Of a stretch of DNA of 64,000 nt, positions 41,522 to 48,211 are shown piece after piece; positions within the stretch are counted from its first letter, which is position 1, and every line of letters begins with the position of its first letter. The position numbers and the translations under genes are program-made. Location: assembly GCA_035712345.1 (NCBI GenBank), contig DASTAY010000045.1, positions 62,001 to 126,000 on the forward strand, written 5' to 3'. A model generated the notes under the pieces. The model was not told where the DNA came from. It ran no database searches and was given only the letters and a program-made list of their open reading frames with translations. The DNA is from VRUE01 sp035712345 (GTDB lineage Bacteria; Actinomycetota; Thermoleophilia; Solirubrobacterales; 70-9).

Positions 41522-42088
41522 TCAGGGAAAGACGGTCACGGTTCGGTTGGCGGACGCGATCGGAGTCGAGCCGTCGAAGACGGTGGCGTCCTCGCTGCGC
41601 CTGCCGACGTTCGTCGGGTTGACCTGCCAGTCGGTCCAGACGATCAGCGTGTGTCCCGCCGGCAGTTCTTCCAACGCCATCGAGAGGCCATCCGGGCCGG
41701 AGTTTTCCGAGAGCGGCGTGGGAACGACCGTGTTCAGGGTCATCGAGTCGAGCCAGCCCGGGGAGAGAACGAGCTTCGGGTGGGCGAGGCGGCGCTTGGC
41801 CTCGATTTCGAAGCGGGCCTGGAAGATCAGGCCGCCGCGCAGCCGCGCGGGCGCGTCGACGGTCAAGGTGGCTCTGTCCTCTTCGGCGACGGTCGTGCTC
41901 GAACCCTGCCCGAAGACGTCCAGCAGGGCCGCGAGGACGATCAGGCCCAGGACGCCCAAGCCGAACCGCCGGTACAGAGTGTGCCGCCCCCGCCCCTCCA
42001 GCTCGAGATCGCGCGCGCGATCGAGGGACCCCGGGCCGTCGCTCACCTCGGGGCCCCGTCTGGCGACCTCAGCTTTCCGCCCCCGCAA
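41522..42088 (-). CDS. Single-pass membrane protein of unknown function
   Basis: A protein of up to 188 aa with one transmembrane helix (FGLGVLGLIVLAALLDVFG) and an extracytoplasmic beta-rich domain (RGGLIFQARFEIEAKRRL, AGHTLIVWTDWQVNPTNVG). The start is uncertain. ATG/GTG 42088 overlaps the preceding gene by 20 nt; an internal GTG near 42041 (SDGPGSLDR) is equally possible. No family recognised. It is transcribed with the DUF421 gene. Confidence 0.6.
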   Translation of the reverse strand: MRGRKAEVARRGPEVSDGPGSLDRARDLELEGRGRHTLYRRFGLGVLGLIVLAALLDVFGQGSSTTVAEEDRATLTVDAPARLRGGLIFQARFEIEAKRRLAHPKLVLSPGWLDSMTLNTVVPTPLSENSGPDGLSMALEELPAGHTLIVWTDWQVNPTNVGRRSEDATVFDGSTPIASANRTVTVFP

Positions 42089-42410
42089 CCGCGCGCTGCA
42101 ACTGGCCCTTGCTCATCTTCGAGCGACCTTCGATGCCCAGCTTCTTCGCATCGTTGTAGAGCTGTTCGCGGGTGCGGCCCCCGGGCCCGCTGCCCGAGCG
42201 CTTGCCGCCGCGGCTGCTCGCGGACCGGCCCCGGGTCGAGCTGCGCGACGAGCTCTTCGATTCGCCCGAGCGCACCCTTTCCTTGTTCACCGCGCGTGCC
42301 GCGATCTCCTCGGCTCGGCCCTCCGAGCGGCCGGCCTCCTTCTCGCTCTGCTTGACGTGCTCGTACTGGCGAGCTCGTTTAGTGCCTTTTTTCACTCCAC
42401 GAGGAGGCAT
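42069..42410 (-). CDS. Basic Rho_N/SAP-like DNA-binding protein
   Basis: A 113-aa, Lys/Arg/Ser-rich protein starting MPPRGVKKGTKRARQYEHVK. The C-terminal 35 residues (TREQLYNDAKKLGIEGRSKM then SKGQLQRAV) form a Rho N-terminal/SAP-like helix-extended-loop-helix. Relatives are sometimes annotated plasmid stabilisation protein. The Ser/Arg-rich middle is probably disordered. A role in nucleoid or RNA binding is inference. A GGAAGGAG lies upstream of the ATG. Confidence 0.75.
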   Translation of the reverse strand: MPPRGVKKGTKRARQYEHVKQSEKEAGRSEGRAEEIAARAVNKERVRSGESKSSSRSSTRGRSASSRGGKRSGSGPGGRTREQLYNDAKKLGIEGRSKMSKGQLQRAVAGAES

Positions 42411-42517
42411 GGCGCTCCTTCCGTCGATTTCGGCAAAACCGCTACCCCGAACGCGTCCCTACTAAGCCCCTCCGGGATTCCGCTCGGCGCTGCGCGAAGC
42501 CGGTGCCGGAGGCGCCG

Positions 42518-43102
42518 TCAAGCGGCTGCGCGGCGGGGAGTACGCGCCGGCTCGTGAACGCCCTCGGCGAACTCCTCGATGATCTTCGCGTTGAAGGCGT
42601 CGAGGTCGTCGGGCTTGCGGCTGCTCACCAGCCCCTGGTCGACGTGGACTTCCTCGTCGACCCACTCCGCTCCCGCGTTGCGGAGATCGGTCTGCAGGCT
42701 CGGCCATGAGGTTAGGGTGCGGCCACGCACGACGTCCGCGTCGATCAGGGTCCACGGCCCGTGGCAGATCGCTCCGACCGGCTTGCCGGCCTCGAAGAAG
42801 GAGCGGACGAACCGCACCGCGTCGGTGTCGGTGCGCAGCTGATCCGGATTGGCCACGCCACCCGGCAGGACCAGGCCGTCGTAGTCGCCCGGGTCCGCCG
42901 CGCCGACGGCCTTGTCCGGCGTGAAGGTGTCCCCCTTGTCGAGGTGGTTGAAAGCCTGGATCTCGTCGTCTTCGGGCGCGAGCAGCTCGACCGCGGCGCC
43001 GGCCTCCCGCACCGCGGCGAGCGGGCTGGTCAGCTCGATCTGCTCGACCCCCTCGTTGGCGACGAGGATCGCGATTTTCTTGCCCTGCAGCTGGTCTGAC
43101 AT
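42518..43102 (-). CDS. DJ-1/PfpI-family protein
   Basis: A 194-aa class I glutamine-amidotransferase-like protein. The nucleophile elbow is VGAICHGPWTLIDA (Cys-His), with GLVLPGGVANPDQLR and a Glu in the N-terminal VANEGVEQIEL. This is the PfpI/YhbO pattern (putative deglycase or protease-like stress protein). ATG 43102 has AGGAG 7 nt upstream; longer upstream frames are not supported. Confidence 0.88.
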   Translation of the reverse strand: MSDQLQGKKIAILVANEGVEQIELTSPLAAVREAGAAVELLAPEDDEIQAFNHLDKGDTFTPDKAVGAADPGDYDGLVLPGGVANPDQLRTDTDAVRFVRSFFEAGKPVGAICHGPWTLIDADVVRGRTLTSWPSLQTDLRNAGAEWVDEEVHVDQGLVSSRKPDDLDAFNAKIIEEFAEGVHEPARTPRRAAA

Positions 43103-43524
43103 CTGAACGCTCCTTGATCGCTCTGGTTGGGCCGCCACCGAGCCTGGACGCCTCTCCGCCGTGTGGCAGTTGGTCTTCTCACCCAAGCGGGAACCGGCTG
43201 ACACGCCGGTGAAAGCCGCTGGGGTCCAGGCCGGCAGCGTCTAAGCGCCGGATACCCGCCCGCGCGGCGCAAAAACGAGCAACCTCTTTCTTCGGCAGCA
43301 TTCGAGTAGATCGCGGTGCTCGGGTTGCCCAAGCGTCGGCTTCAGTCAAGAGCGGATGTCGTTGCACGGCCCCCCACCATGTCCCATTGTGTCCGAGCCG
43401 TCATCAGCAGCCACGATCGAGCTCCCCGGATGCTCGGCGACGAACTCGTTCTGACGGAAGACAAGTCGATTCGCACCCGCCAGACAAACCACAGACTCAG
43501 CTTAGGCGACTTGAGAAATAGGCT
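43103..43524. other. 422-bp intergenic stretch without a recognisable gene
   Basis: It lies between the DJ-1 gene start and the antitoxin gene stop. I see no coding frame with a conserved motif and no clear tRNA fragment. The part from about 43280 is less GC-rich and may belong to the toxin-antitoxin insertion. It probably contains the DJ-1 promoter close to 43110-43160. Confidence 0.5.
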
Positions 43525-43902
43525 TTATGCAGATGCAAGAACGACCTCGCATCCACCTACTGCGAATGAACCGGCGTCGAGCGCGCGCTTCTTCGGCAGC
43601 TGGGCCTTCTTCTTTTCCGGGCGGATATCGATCATCAGCTCGATGTCCAGGCCGCCGGCGACCCTGACCAGGCGCTCCAGACTCGGCGTGTGCTCGCCCG
43701 TCTCCATACGGGCGACGTCGGACTGATGGACTCCGAGTCGCTCCGCTAGCTGCCTTTGGGAGAGACCGTGTTCGGCGCGGTAATGAGCTACCTCCACGGC
43801 GAGCCAGCGGGCCAGCGTGGTTCGCTCCCACTCCGCACGGAACTCGGGGTCGCGCAGCTCCTCTGCGAGAACGTCTTCGTTGGATATGAGTTGATCAGCC
43901 AT
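43525..43902 (-). CDS. XRE-type HTH antitoxin (HigA-like)
   Basis: A 125-aa protein with a central helix-turn-helix (GLSQRQLAERLGVHQSDVAR, then METGEHTPSLERLVRVAGGL) and a short C-terminal strand (DIELMIDIRP). It follows the RelE/HigB-like toxin gene by 48 nt on the same strand. The toxin-first order is the higBA arrangement, in which the HTH protein neutralises the toxin and represses the operon. Start at ATG 43902 with GAGGGG upstream. Confidence 0.8.
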   Translation of the reverse strand: MADQLISNEDVLAEELRDPEFRAEWERTTLARWLAVEVAHYRAEHGLSQRQLAERLGVHQSDVARMETGEHTPSLERLVRVAGGLDIELMIDIRPEKKKAQLPKKRALDAGSFAVGGCEVVLASA

Positions 43903-43950
43903 ACTCGCCCCTCGAAATCTTCGATAACAAGCTTGTAATCGCTATCTAGG

Positions 43951-44394
43951 CTACTCCTTCTCCTTGGCTTTTTCCAGCCGCTTGAGCCTCTGCTTCGCCC
44001 GACGCAAGGCTCTCCCGTAGCCGGCCCTGTCGATTTCCGCCTCGGGGCCAACGGCGAGAATCGCGAACAACGCTCCGTCGGCTCGGCGGTAGAGCGGTCG
44101 CCAGCGGCTCCTTCCTCGCCGGGGTCGCAACTCGCGCAAGCCCGACCCTTCCTCGCCTCTGACAGCGCTCTGGTGCGGACTTTGCAAGGTCGGACCGTCG
44201 ACTTCCAGCTTCTCGATCACGTGCGCGATCGCCACGCGCTCGGTGACATCTTCGATCGCGTTCTTCTCGTGGAGCGCCTTCGGATGCCAAGCGACCTCCC
44301 AACGTGCCGGGGTTCCACGAGCGATGATCTTCTGCCCCCCTTGGGTTGCGACCTCTTTCGTCCCTTGGTCATTCCCGCATCCGATCATTGGCAT
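43951..44394 (-). CDS. RelE/HigB-like toxin (phage-derived Gp49-like)
   Basis: The conserved part begins at ARWEVAWHPKALHEKN and runs through VIEKLEVDGPTLQSPHQSAV, GLRELRPRRGRSRWRPLYRR and ALFAILAVGPEAEI to a Lys-rich helix. This is the RelE-type toxin fold with basic residues in the GRSRWRPLYRR strand. The start is uncertain; ATG 44394 or 44388 gives about 147 aa and an N-terminal extension of some 28 residues that may not be translated. It is paired with the downstream HTH gene and lies 199 nt from tRNA-His. Confidence 0.72.
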   Translation of the reverse strand: MPMIGCGNDQGTKEVATQGGQKIIARGTPARWEVAWHPKALHEKNAIEDVTERVAIAHVIEKLEVDGPTLQSPHQSAVRGEEGSGLRELRPRRGRSRWRPLYRRADGALFAILAVGPEAEIDRAGYGRALRRAKQRLKRLEKAKEKE

Positions 44395-44592
44395 CGGTCG
44401 GAAGCTTCTGTCAGCACAGGGAAACGGGGGGGCGAATGACCGAATTTCCCACCAATCCCCGCACATCGGCGCAATCCCAGGCACTACAGGGCCAGAAGCG
44501 CCTGAGATTTCGCGGCAGTCTTAGCCCAGTTGGAACGGAATTCGGCCTATTCCGTTGATCTCAACATGCCATTTGCAGGCGTTTCGCTGAAG

Positions 44593-44666
44593 GGTGGACG
44601 ACCGGATTCGAACCGGCGACCGCCTGGACCACAACCAGGAGCTCTACCAGCTGAGCTACGTCCACC
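44593..44666 (-). tRNA. tRNA-His (anticodon GUG)
   Basis: Cloverleaf with acceptor GTGGACG/CGTCCAC, the extra 5' G-1 opposite C73 that marks tRNA-His, anticodon stem CCTGG/CCAGG around TTGTGGT, and T arm GCCGG-TTCGAAT-CCGGT. CCA is not encoded. The HigBA-like module lies on its 3' side. Confidence 0.95.
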
Positions 44667-44681
44667 GCGTCGCCTGCCAAT

Positions 44682-45386
44682 CTAGCCTAGGAGGTGGGCG
44701 AAGGCTTGGAAGCCCTGGGTCGAGCGAGCGGTCAGTCGCCGCTCGGCCGCTTGCGCCTGGCGGCGCAGCTCGGCTGGGGCCGCGTCGCCCAAGGCCTGCT
44801 TCGCTTCCTCGACCATCGCCGGCTCGCCCAGCCAGGTCTCGACCAGGGCCGCATCGGCCTCGGGATGGAAGAGCACGCCCCAGGCGTTGCCGCGGCGGAA
44901 CGCCTGCAGCTCGGTCTGCTCGGAAGAGGCCAGCGGGGCTGCGCCATCGGGTAAGTCGAAGACGTCGCCGTGCCAATGCAGAACGGACGTCTGCGGGGCG
45001 AGGGGGCCGAGGATGGGGTCGGCGGGGTCATGCACCTGCACGGGGGCGAAGCCGATCTCGGGACCGGGCCCCGGCCTTACCTCGGCGCCGAGCGCCCGCG
45101 CCAGGAGCTGGGCGCCGAGGCAGATGCCGAGGACCGGCATCCCGCGGCTGACCGCCTCGGCGAGCCAGACGCGCTCGATTGCGAGGCCCGGATAGCGCTC
45201 GACCTCGTCGACGTTCATCGGCCCGCCCATGACGACAACGCCCGAGACCTCCGCGTGGCTCGGCAATGACGCCCCGGCCAAGGGCTCCGCCGTCCTCACC
45301 GCCAGCCCCTCGCAGGCGTCGAGGATCCGGTGTGGCCTCTCCCAGGGCACGTGCTCGATCACGAGCAGGGTCGGGGCGGGGCTCAC
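44682..45386 (-). CDS. Class I glutamine amidotransferase domain protein
   Basis: A 234-aa stand-alone GATase resembling GuaA N-terminal-type proteins. Triad elements are GICLGAQLLARALGA (Cys) and LFHPEAD (His-x-Glu), with VVMGGPMNVDE forming the oxyanion strand. Such proteins are often annotated GMP synthase-like or gamma-glutamyl hydrolase-like; the substrate is unknown. GTG 45386 is chosen, with TAGCCT 7 nt upstream. It is divergent from the gene at 45420 with only 33 nt between starts. Confidence 0.82.
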   Translation of the reverse strand: MSPAPTLLVIEHVPWERPHRILDACEGLAVRTAEPLAGASLPSHAEVSGVVVMGGPMNVDEVERYPGLAIERVWLAEAVSRGMPVLGICLGAQLLARALGAEVRPGPGPEIGFAPVQVHDPADPILGPLAPQTSVLHWHGDVFDLPDGAAPLASSEQTELQAFRRGNAWGVLFHPEADAALVETWLGEPAMVEEAKQALGDAAPAELRRQAQAAERRLTARSTQGFQAFAHLLG

Positions 45387-45393
45387 CCCGCGC

Positions 45394-45413
45394 AGGCTAG
45401 CCCGCGCTACCGT
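45394..45413. promoter_or_regulatory. Back-to-back leaderless promoters
   Basis: TAGCCT (minus strand, 45399-45394) lies 7 nt from GTG 45386, and TACCGT (plus strand, 45408-45413) lies 6 nt from GTG 45420. The two -10-like boxes are only 8 nt apart, so their -35 regions overlap each other's genes and the two transcripts should compete. Confidence 0.4.
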
Positions 45414-45419
45414 TCCGCG

Positions 45420-45644
45420 GTGGCCCAGCTTCCCGGGATCGCAACCTTCCGGCCGGAGATACGGCCGGCGTCCTCCACCGGCGCGCTGGCGATCGGCGCG
45501 CTCGCCGTCGGCGTAGCTGCGATCGGCGGCTTTGCGATCGGGCGGCTCAGCGTCGCTCGTCTCTCGATCGGCCGCGCCAGCGTCGGGCGACTGAAGATAG
45601 GCGAGCTCGAGGTCGAACGGCTGAACCTGCCGGACCCGAGGTGA
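45420..45644 (+). CDS. Short beta-helix-like repeat protein
   Basis: A 74-aa protein made almost wholly of about ten short repeats with Ile/Val/Leu-Gly at regular 5-6 residue spacing: ALAIGALAVGVAAIGGFAIG, then RLSVARLSIGRASVGRLKIG, then ELEVERL. This recalls pentapeptide-repeat or bactofilin-like beta-helices. Function unknown. GTG start, leaderless-type promoter. The last 98 bp overlap the 3' end of the convergent gene at 45547. Confidence 0.55.
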   Translation: MAQLPGIATFRPEIRPASSTGALAIGALAVGVAAIGGFAIGRLSVARLSIGRASVGRLKIGELEVERLNLPDPR

Positions 45645-46230
45645 GCTGCACCCGGCGAAAGACCGCCCGCAGGCGGGACGCCAGCTCGGCGGCCGCGGCA
45701 TCGTCGGCGGCGCTCGGCTCACCCTGGCCGACCAGCACCACCTCGCTCGCCACGAAGCTCTGCAGCTGATCCTCCACGGCCTGGACGACGTCCTCGTCCC
45801 CCACCCGGGCCTCGGCGGCGATCCCCGCCTTGGCCAGCGCGGCCACCGTGGCGACGAGATTCCGCTGCGCCACCTGGCGCGCCGACTCGACGTCGGAGGC
45901 CCAGCGATCGAGGAAACCGATGCGAGCCGGCGAGAGGACCAGGACCGAGGTCTCCTGGTCCTTGCCGCCCAGCCCCGCCACGGCGACGAGCCGCTGCACC
46001 TCGGCGGGCTCCTCGACCGCGCAGGTGAGGACGACGAGGACGCTGCGGCGCCCCGCCCCGGGCGGCGAGCCGATCGGCCCCCTCGGGCCCTGGCGGACCG
46101 CGATCCAGACGATCGCGAAGGCGATCAACGCGGCGACCGCGACCCCCAGACCGGGGCCGGCGAGCGCGAACCCCACGACTACGGGGACCACGATCGCGGC
46201 CGCGATCAGGGGCAGCTTCCACGGAGCCAT
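45547..46230 (-). CDS. Membrane-anchored protein with universal-stress-like domain
   Basis: A 227-aa protein with two N-terminal helices (LPLIAAAIVVPVVVGFALAG and LGVAVAALIAFAIVWIAV) and a soluble alpha/beta part (RRSVLVVLTCAVEEPAEVQRL ... EVVLVGQGEPS) with the spacing of a Usp/GT-like Rossmann domain. No specific family assigned. The Arg-rich C-terminal 40 residues are encoded opposite the repeat protein and may be poorly conserved. ATG 46230. Confidence 0.6.
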   Translation of the reverse strand: MAPWKLPLIAAAIVVPVVVGFALAGPGLGVAVAALIAFAIVWIAVRQGPRGPIGSPPGAGRRSVLVVLTCAVEEPAEVQRLVAVAGLGGKDQETSVLVLSPARIGFLDRWASDVESARQVAQRNLVATVAALAKAGIAAEARVGDEDVVQAVEDQLQSFVASEVVLVGQGEPSAADDAAAAELASRLRAVFRRVQLTSGPAGSAVRPRARLSSVARRWRGRSRDERR

Positions 46231-46254
46231 CGCCCCGATTCTGGCTGACGCGCG

Positions 46255-46395
46255 CTAGACGCGACGCCTGGAGCCGAGCATAGGCATCAGCAGCATCGCC
46301 AACCCAATCAGGATCACGATGATCCCGAGGATGTAGTTGACGAGCAGCGCCAGCACGATCCCGACGATGATTACGACTATTGAGCTAGGTGCCAT
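46255..46395 (-). CDS. 46-aa membrane peptide
   Basis: Starting MAPSSIVVIIVGIVLALLVN and ending in GSRRRV, this short frame encodes one or two hydrophobic helices (IVVIIVGIVLALLVNYILG and IIVILIGLAMLLMPMLG). It has the make-up of small DUF-type membrane peptides common in actinobacteria. It is too short for strong support; clear hydrophobic periodicity and a basic end after the helix are the evidence. Confidence 0.5.
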   Translation of the reverse strand: MAPSSIVVIIVGIVLALLVNYILGIIVILIGLAMLLMPMLGSRRRV

Positions 46396-46453
46396 GGCGC
46401 ACTTCGATACCCCCGACCCGATTCGCGCAAACGTCTGCCCGAAGCCGCCCAGC

Positions 46454-47296
46454 TCACGCGTCGGCCGCCTCCTCCGCCAGCGCCCGCCGCAGGGCCTCGT
46501 CGAAGGACTCGGGCTCGATGCCGAACGGGGCCGCCCCGGTCGGATCGGTGACGACAGTCGCCGTCCTCAGACCCTCGACCAGCGGTCGGGCCACCGAGGT
46601 GTCGACCGGGGTCACCAGGCCAAGCCACAGCGAGGAAAGCCAGGGCGTGACCAACGGCAACGGCAGCTTCGGCCGGGGGCGCTTGCCCATCGCGATCGCC
46701 ATCCGGTCGAGCATCTCCGCGTAGGTGAGCACGTCGGGCCCGCCGATCTGGATCTCCCGCCCCGTCGACTCGGCGACCTCGGGCGCCCGCCGCAGGTACT
46801 CGATCGCAGCGTCGATGCCGATCGGCTGGGTGTCGGTCTTCAGCCAAGCCGGCGCCAGCATCACCGGCAGGCGCTCGACCAGGTAGCGCAGGGCGCGGTA
46901 GGACTCGCTCTCGACGCCGACCACCATCGCGGCGCGGAAGTAGGTCAGCGGCGGTCCCTCGGCTGACAGCAACCGGGCCGTCTCGTGGCGGCTGCTGAGA
47001 TGCTCGGAGCCACTGTCCCCGCCCAGCCCACCGAGGTAGACGACGCGCTCGATTCCCTCCCGCCGCGCCATGCGCGCGAAGTTCTTCGCCCCGCGCCGCT
47101 CGCGCTTGGCGAAGTCGCCGCCCCCGGCCATCGCGTGGACGAGGTAGTAGGCGACCTCGACGCCCTCTCCGACGCCCTCCAAACTGCCCGCGTCGGTTAC
47201 GTCGCCGAGCCGCGCCTCGAGCCCCTGCGCCTCCAGGCGCCGGGCTTTCTCACGGGTGCGCGCCAGGCAGCGGACCGCCGCGCCCGAGTCACGCAA
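46454..47296 (-). CDS. NmrA/atypical SDR-like NAD(P)-binding protein with missing canonical start
   Basis: A 280-aa frame (from TTG 47296) for an atypical short-chain dehydrogenase/NmrA-like protein: AVRCLARTREKARRLEAQGL, VEVAYYLVHAMAGGGDFA, RVVYLGGLGGD, and a C-terminal domain seen in YbjT-like proteins. The dinucleotide motif ILIAGATGFVGARLA is encoded just upstream (47347-47297) in the same frame, but between it and the in-frame TAG at 47371-47369 there is no ATG, GTG or TTG. Only ATC codons are available. Either a rare start is used or the 5' end is damaged. Confidence 0.7.
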   Translation of the reverse strand: MRDSGAAVRCLARTREKARRLEAQGLEARLGDVTDAGSLEGVGEGVEVAYYLVHAMAGGGDFAKRERRGAKNFARMARREGIERVVYLGGLGGDSGSEHLSSRHETARLLSAEGPPLTYFRAAMVVGVESESYRALRYLVERLPVMLAPAWLKTDTQPIGIDAAIEYLRRAPEVAESTGREIQIGGPDVLTYAEMLDRMAIAMGKRPRPKLPLPLVTPWLSSLWLGLVTPVDTSVARPLVEGLRTATVVTDPTGAAPFGIEPESFDEALRRALAEEAADA

Positions 47297-47394
47297 CGAT
47301 GCCGCCAGCCGCGCTCCGACGAAACCCGTCGCTCCGGCTATGAGGATCCTTGGGGCGATTGTCCCAGGCTACCCCGCAGGGCCTGCGGGTCGGG

Positions 47395-47487
47395 CTAGGC
47401 GGCCCTGCCGATCCAGACGATCCCTGCGATCGAGGCTCCGGCGAGCACCGCCAGGGCGATATCGGTTCGACGCTCCTTGTCTCCCAT
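47395..47487 (-). CDS. Possible 30-aa membrane peptide
   Basis: ATG 47487 opens a frame of 30 codons (MGDKERRTDIALAVLAGASI, then AGIVWIGRAA) with a charged start and one hydrophobic helix. It has no clear ribosome-binding site. It lies in an otherwise empty 230-bp gap. Weakly supported. Confidence 0.3.
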   Translation of the reverse strand: MGDKERRTDIALAVLAGASIAGIVWIGRAA

Positions 47488-47544
47488 TGCACAGTAAGAA
47501 CACACCTGAACACAGAACGATGCGGTACGGACCCCCGCCCCAAC

Positions 47545-47597
47545 CGAGCGCCGTAGAGGTTTGGTCCGCTATGCGAACCAAACCTCTACGGCGCTCG
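47545..47597 (-). terminator. 21-bp perfect inverted repeat after the SnoaL-like gene
   Basis: Arms 47545-47565 and 47577-47597 are perfectly complementary (CGAGCGCCGTAGAGGTTTGG plus T) around an 11-nt loop. It begins 5 nt beyond the minus-strand stop at 47603, so a transcription end is likely. It lacks a T-tract. Confidence 0.6.
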
Positions 47598-47602
47598 CGG
47601 GC

Positions 47603-48097
47603 TCAGCCGAGGATGCGCGAGCCGACGCGGTCGCCGAAGGCGATCAGGAGACGCAGAGCTGCGCCCGCGACGCGCATCGCCAGGGCGCGCAGCGGTCCGT
47701 GGCGGCGGCGTGCGAGGGCCGGCGCGAAGCGGCCGGCGACGCCGGCGAGCGCGGGCAGCGGGCGGATGAAGAAGGTCAGCTCGCGGATCCTCCCCATGGC
47801 GTCGAAGCGCAGCAGCTGCGCCTCCTCGATCTCCTCGCCGGCGAGCCTGCCGCGATAGACGAGCATCCGCACATCGCCGCTGGACAGCTCGTCGGTATAG
47901 GTGAGCTCGCCCAGCTCGGCGAAGACGACGCCGAACAGCTCCCGCGCTTCCTCGATCCCGGCAACTGGCAGTCTGTCCGTGACCGGCGAGCGGACCACGA
48001 CGTCGGGCGAGAGCGTCGCCAGTATCGCCTCGAGGTCCCGCCGCTCGGCCGCCTCGCGGAAGGCCCTGAGCGAGGACTCGATCGCAGCTTCCTCCAT
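47603..48097 (-). CDS. SnoaL-like/NTF2-family protein
   Basis: A 164-aa protein whose first 110 residues fit the NTF2-like cone fold (ESSLRAFREAAERRDLEAIL, LSPDVVVRSPVTDRLPVAG, FDAMGRIRELTFFIRPL). NTF2-like proteins include isomerases and polyketide cyclases; no catalytic call is possible. A basic amphipathic C-terminal 50 residues extends the domain. It is divergent from the GMC oxidoreductase. Confidence 0.75.
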   Translation of the reverse strand: MEEAAIESSLRAFREAAERRDLEAILATLSPDVVVRSPVTDRLPVAGIEEARELFGVVFAELGELTYTDELSSGDVRMLVYRGRLAGEEIEEAQLLRFDAMGRIRELTFFIRPLPALAGVAGRFAPALARRRHGPLRALAMRVAGAALRLLIAFGDRVGSRILG

Positions 48098-48211
48098 CGC
48101 GGCGCAGTCTGGCAAGAACGGAGAATCGCCGCGACGGTCGAGACAACTTGCCCTTTCCGGCGCCAGGGGGTACGGTCGCCGCAGGAGAGACCAACCCGGA
48201 GAGGGCGTGAC

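Noticed and set aside
43103..44667. HigBA-like pair as a tRNA-His island with a displaced tRNA-His 3' copy
   Set aside because: The module is next to tRNA-His, but I could not find a second copy of the tRNA-His 3' half in 43103-43524, so island borders are not supported.
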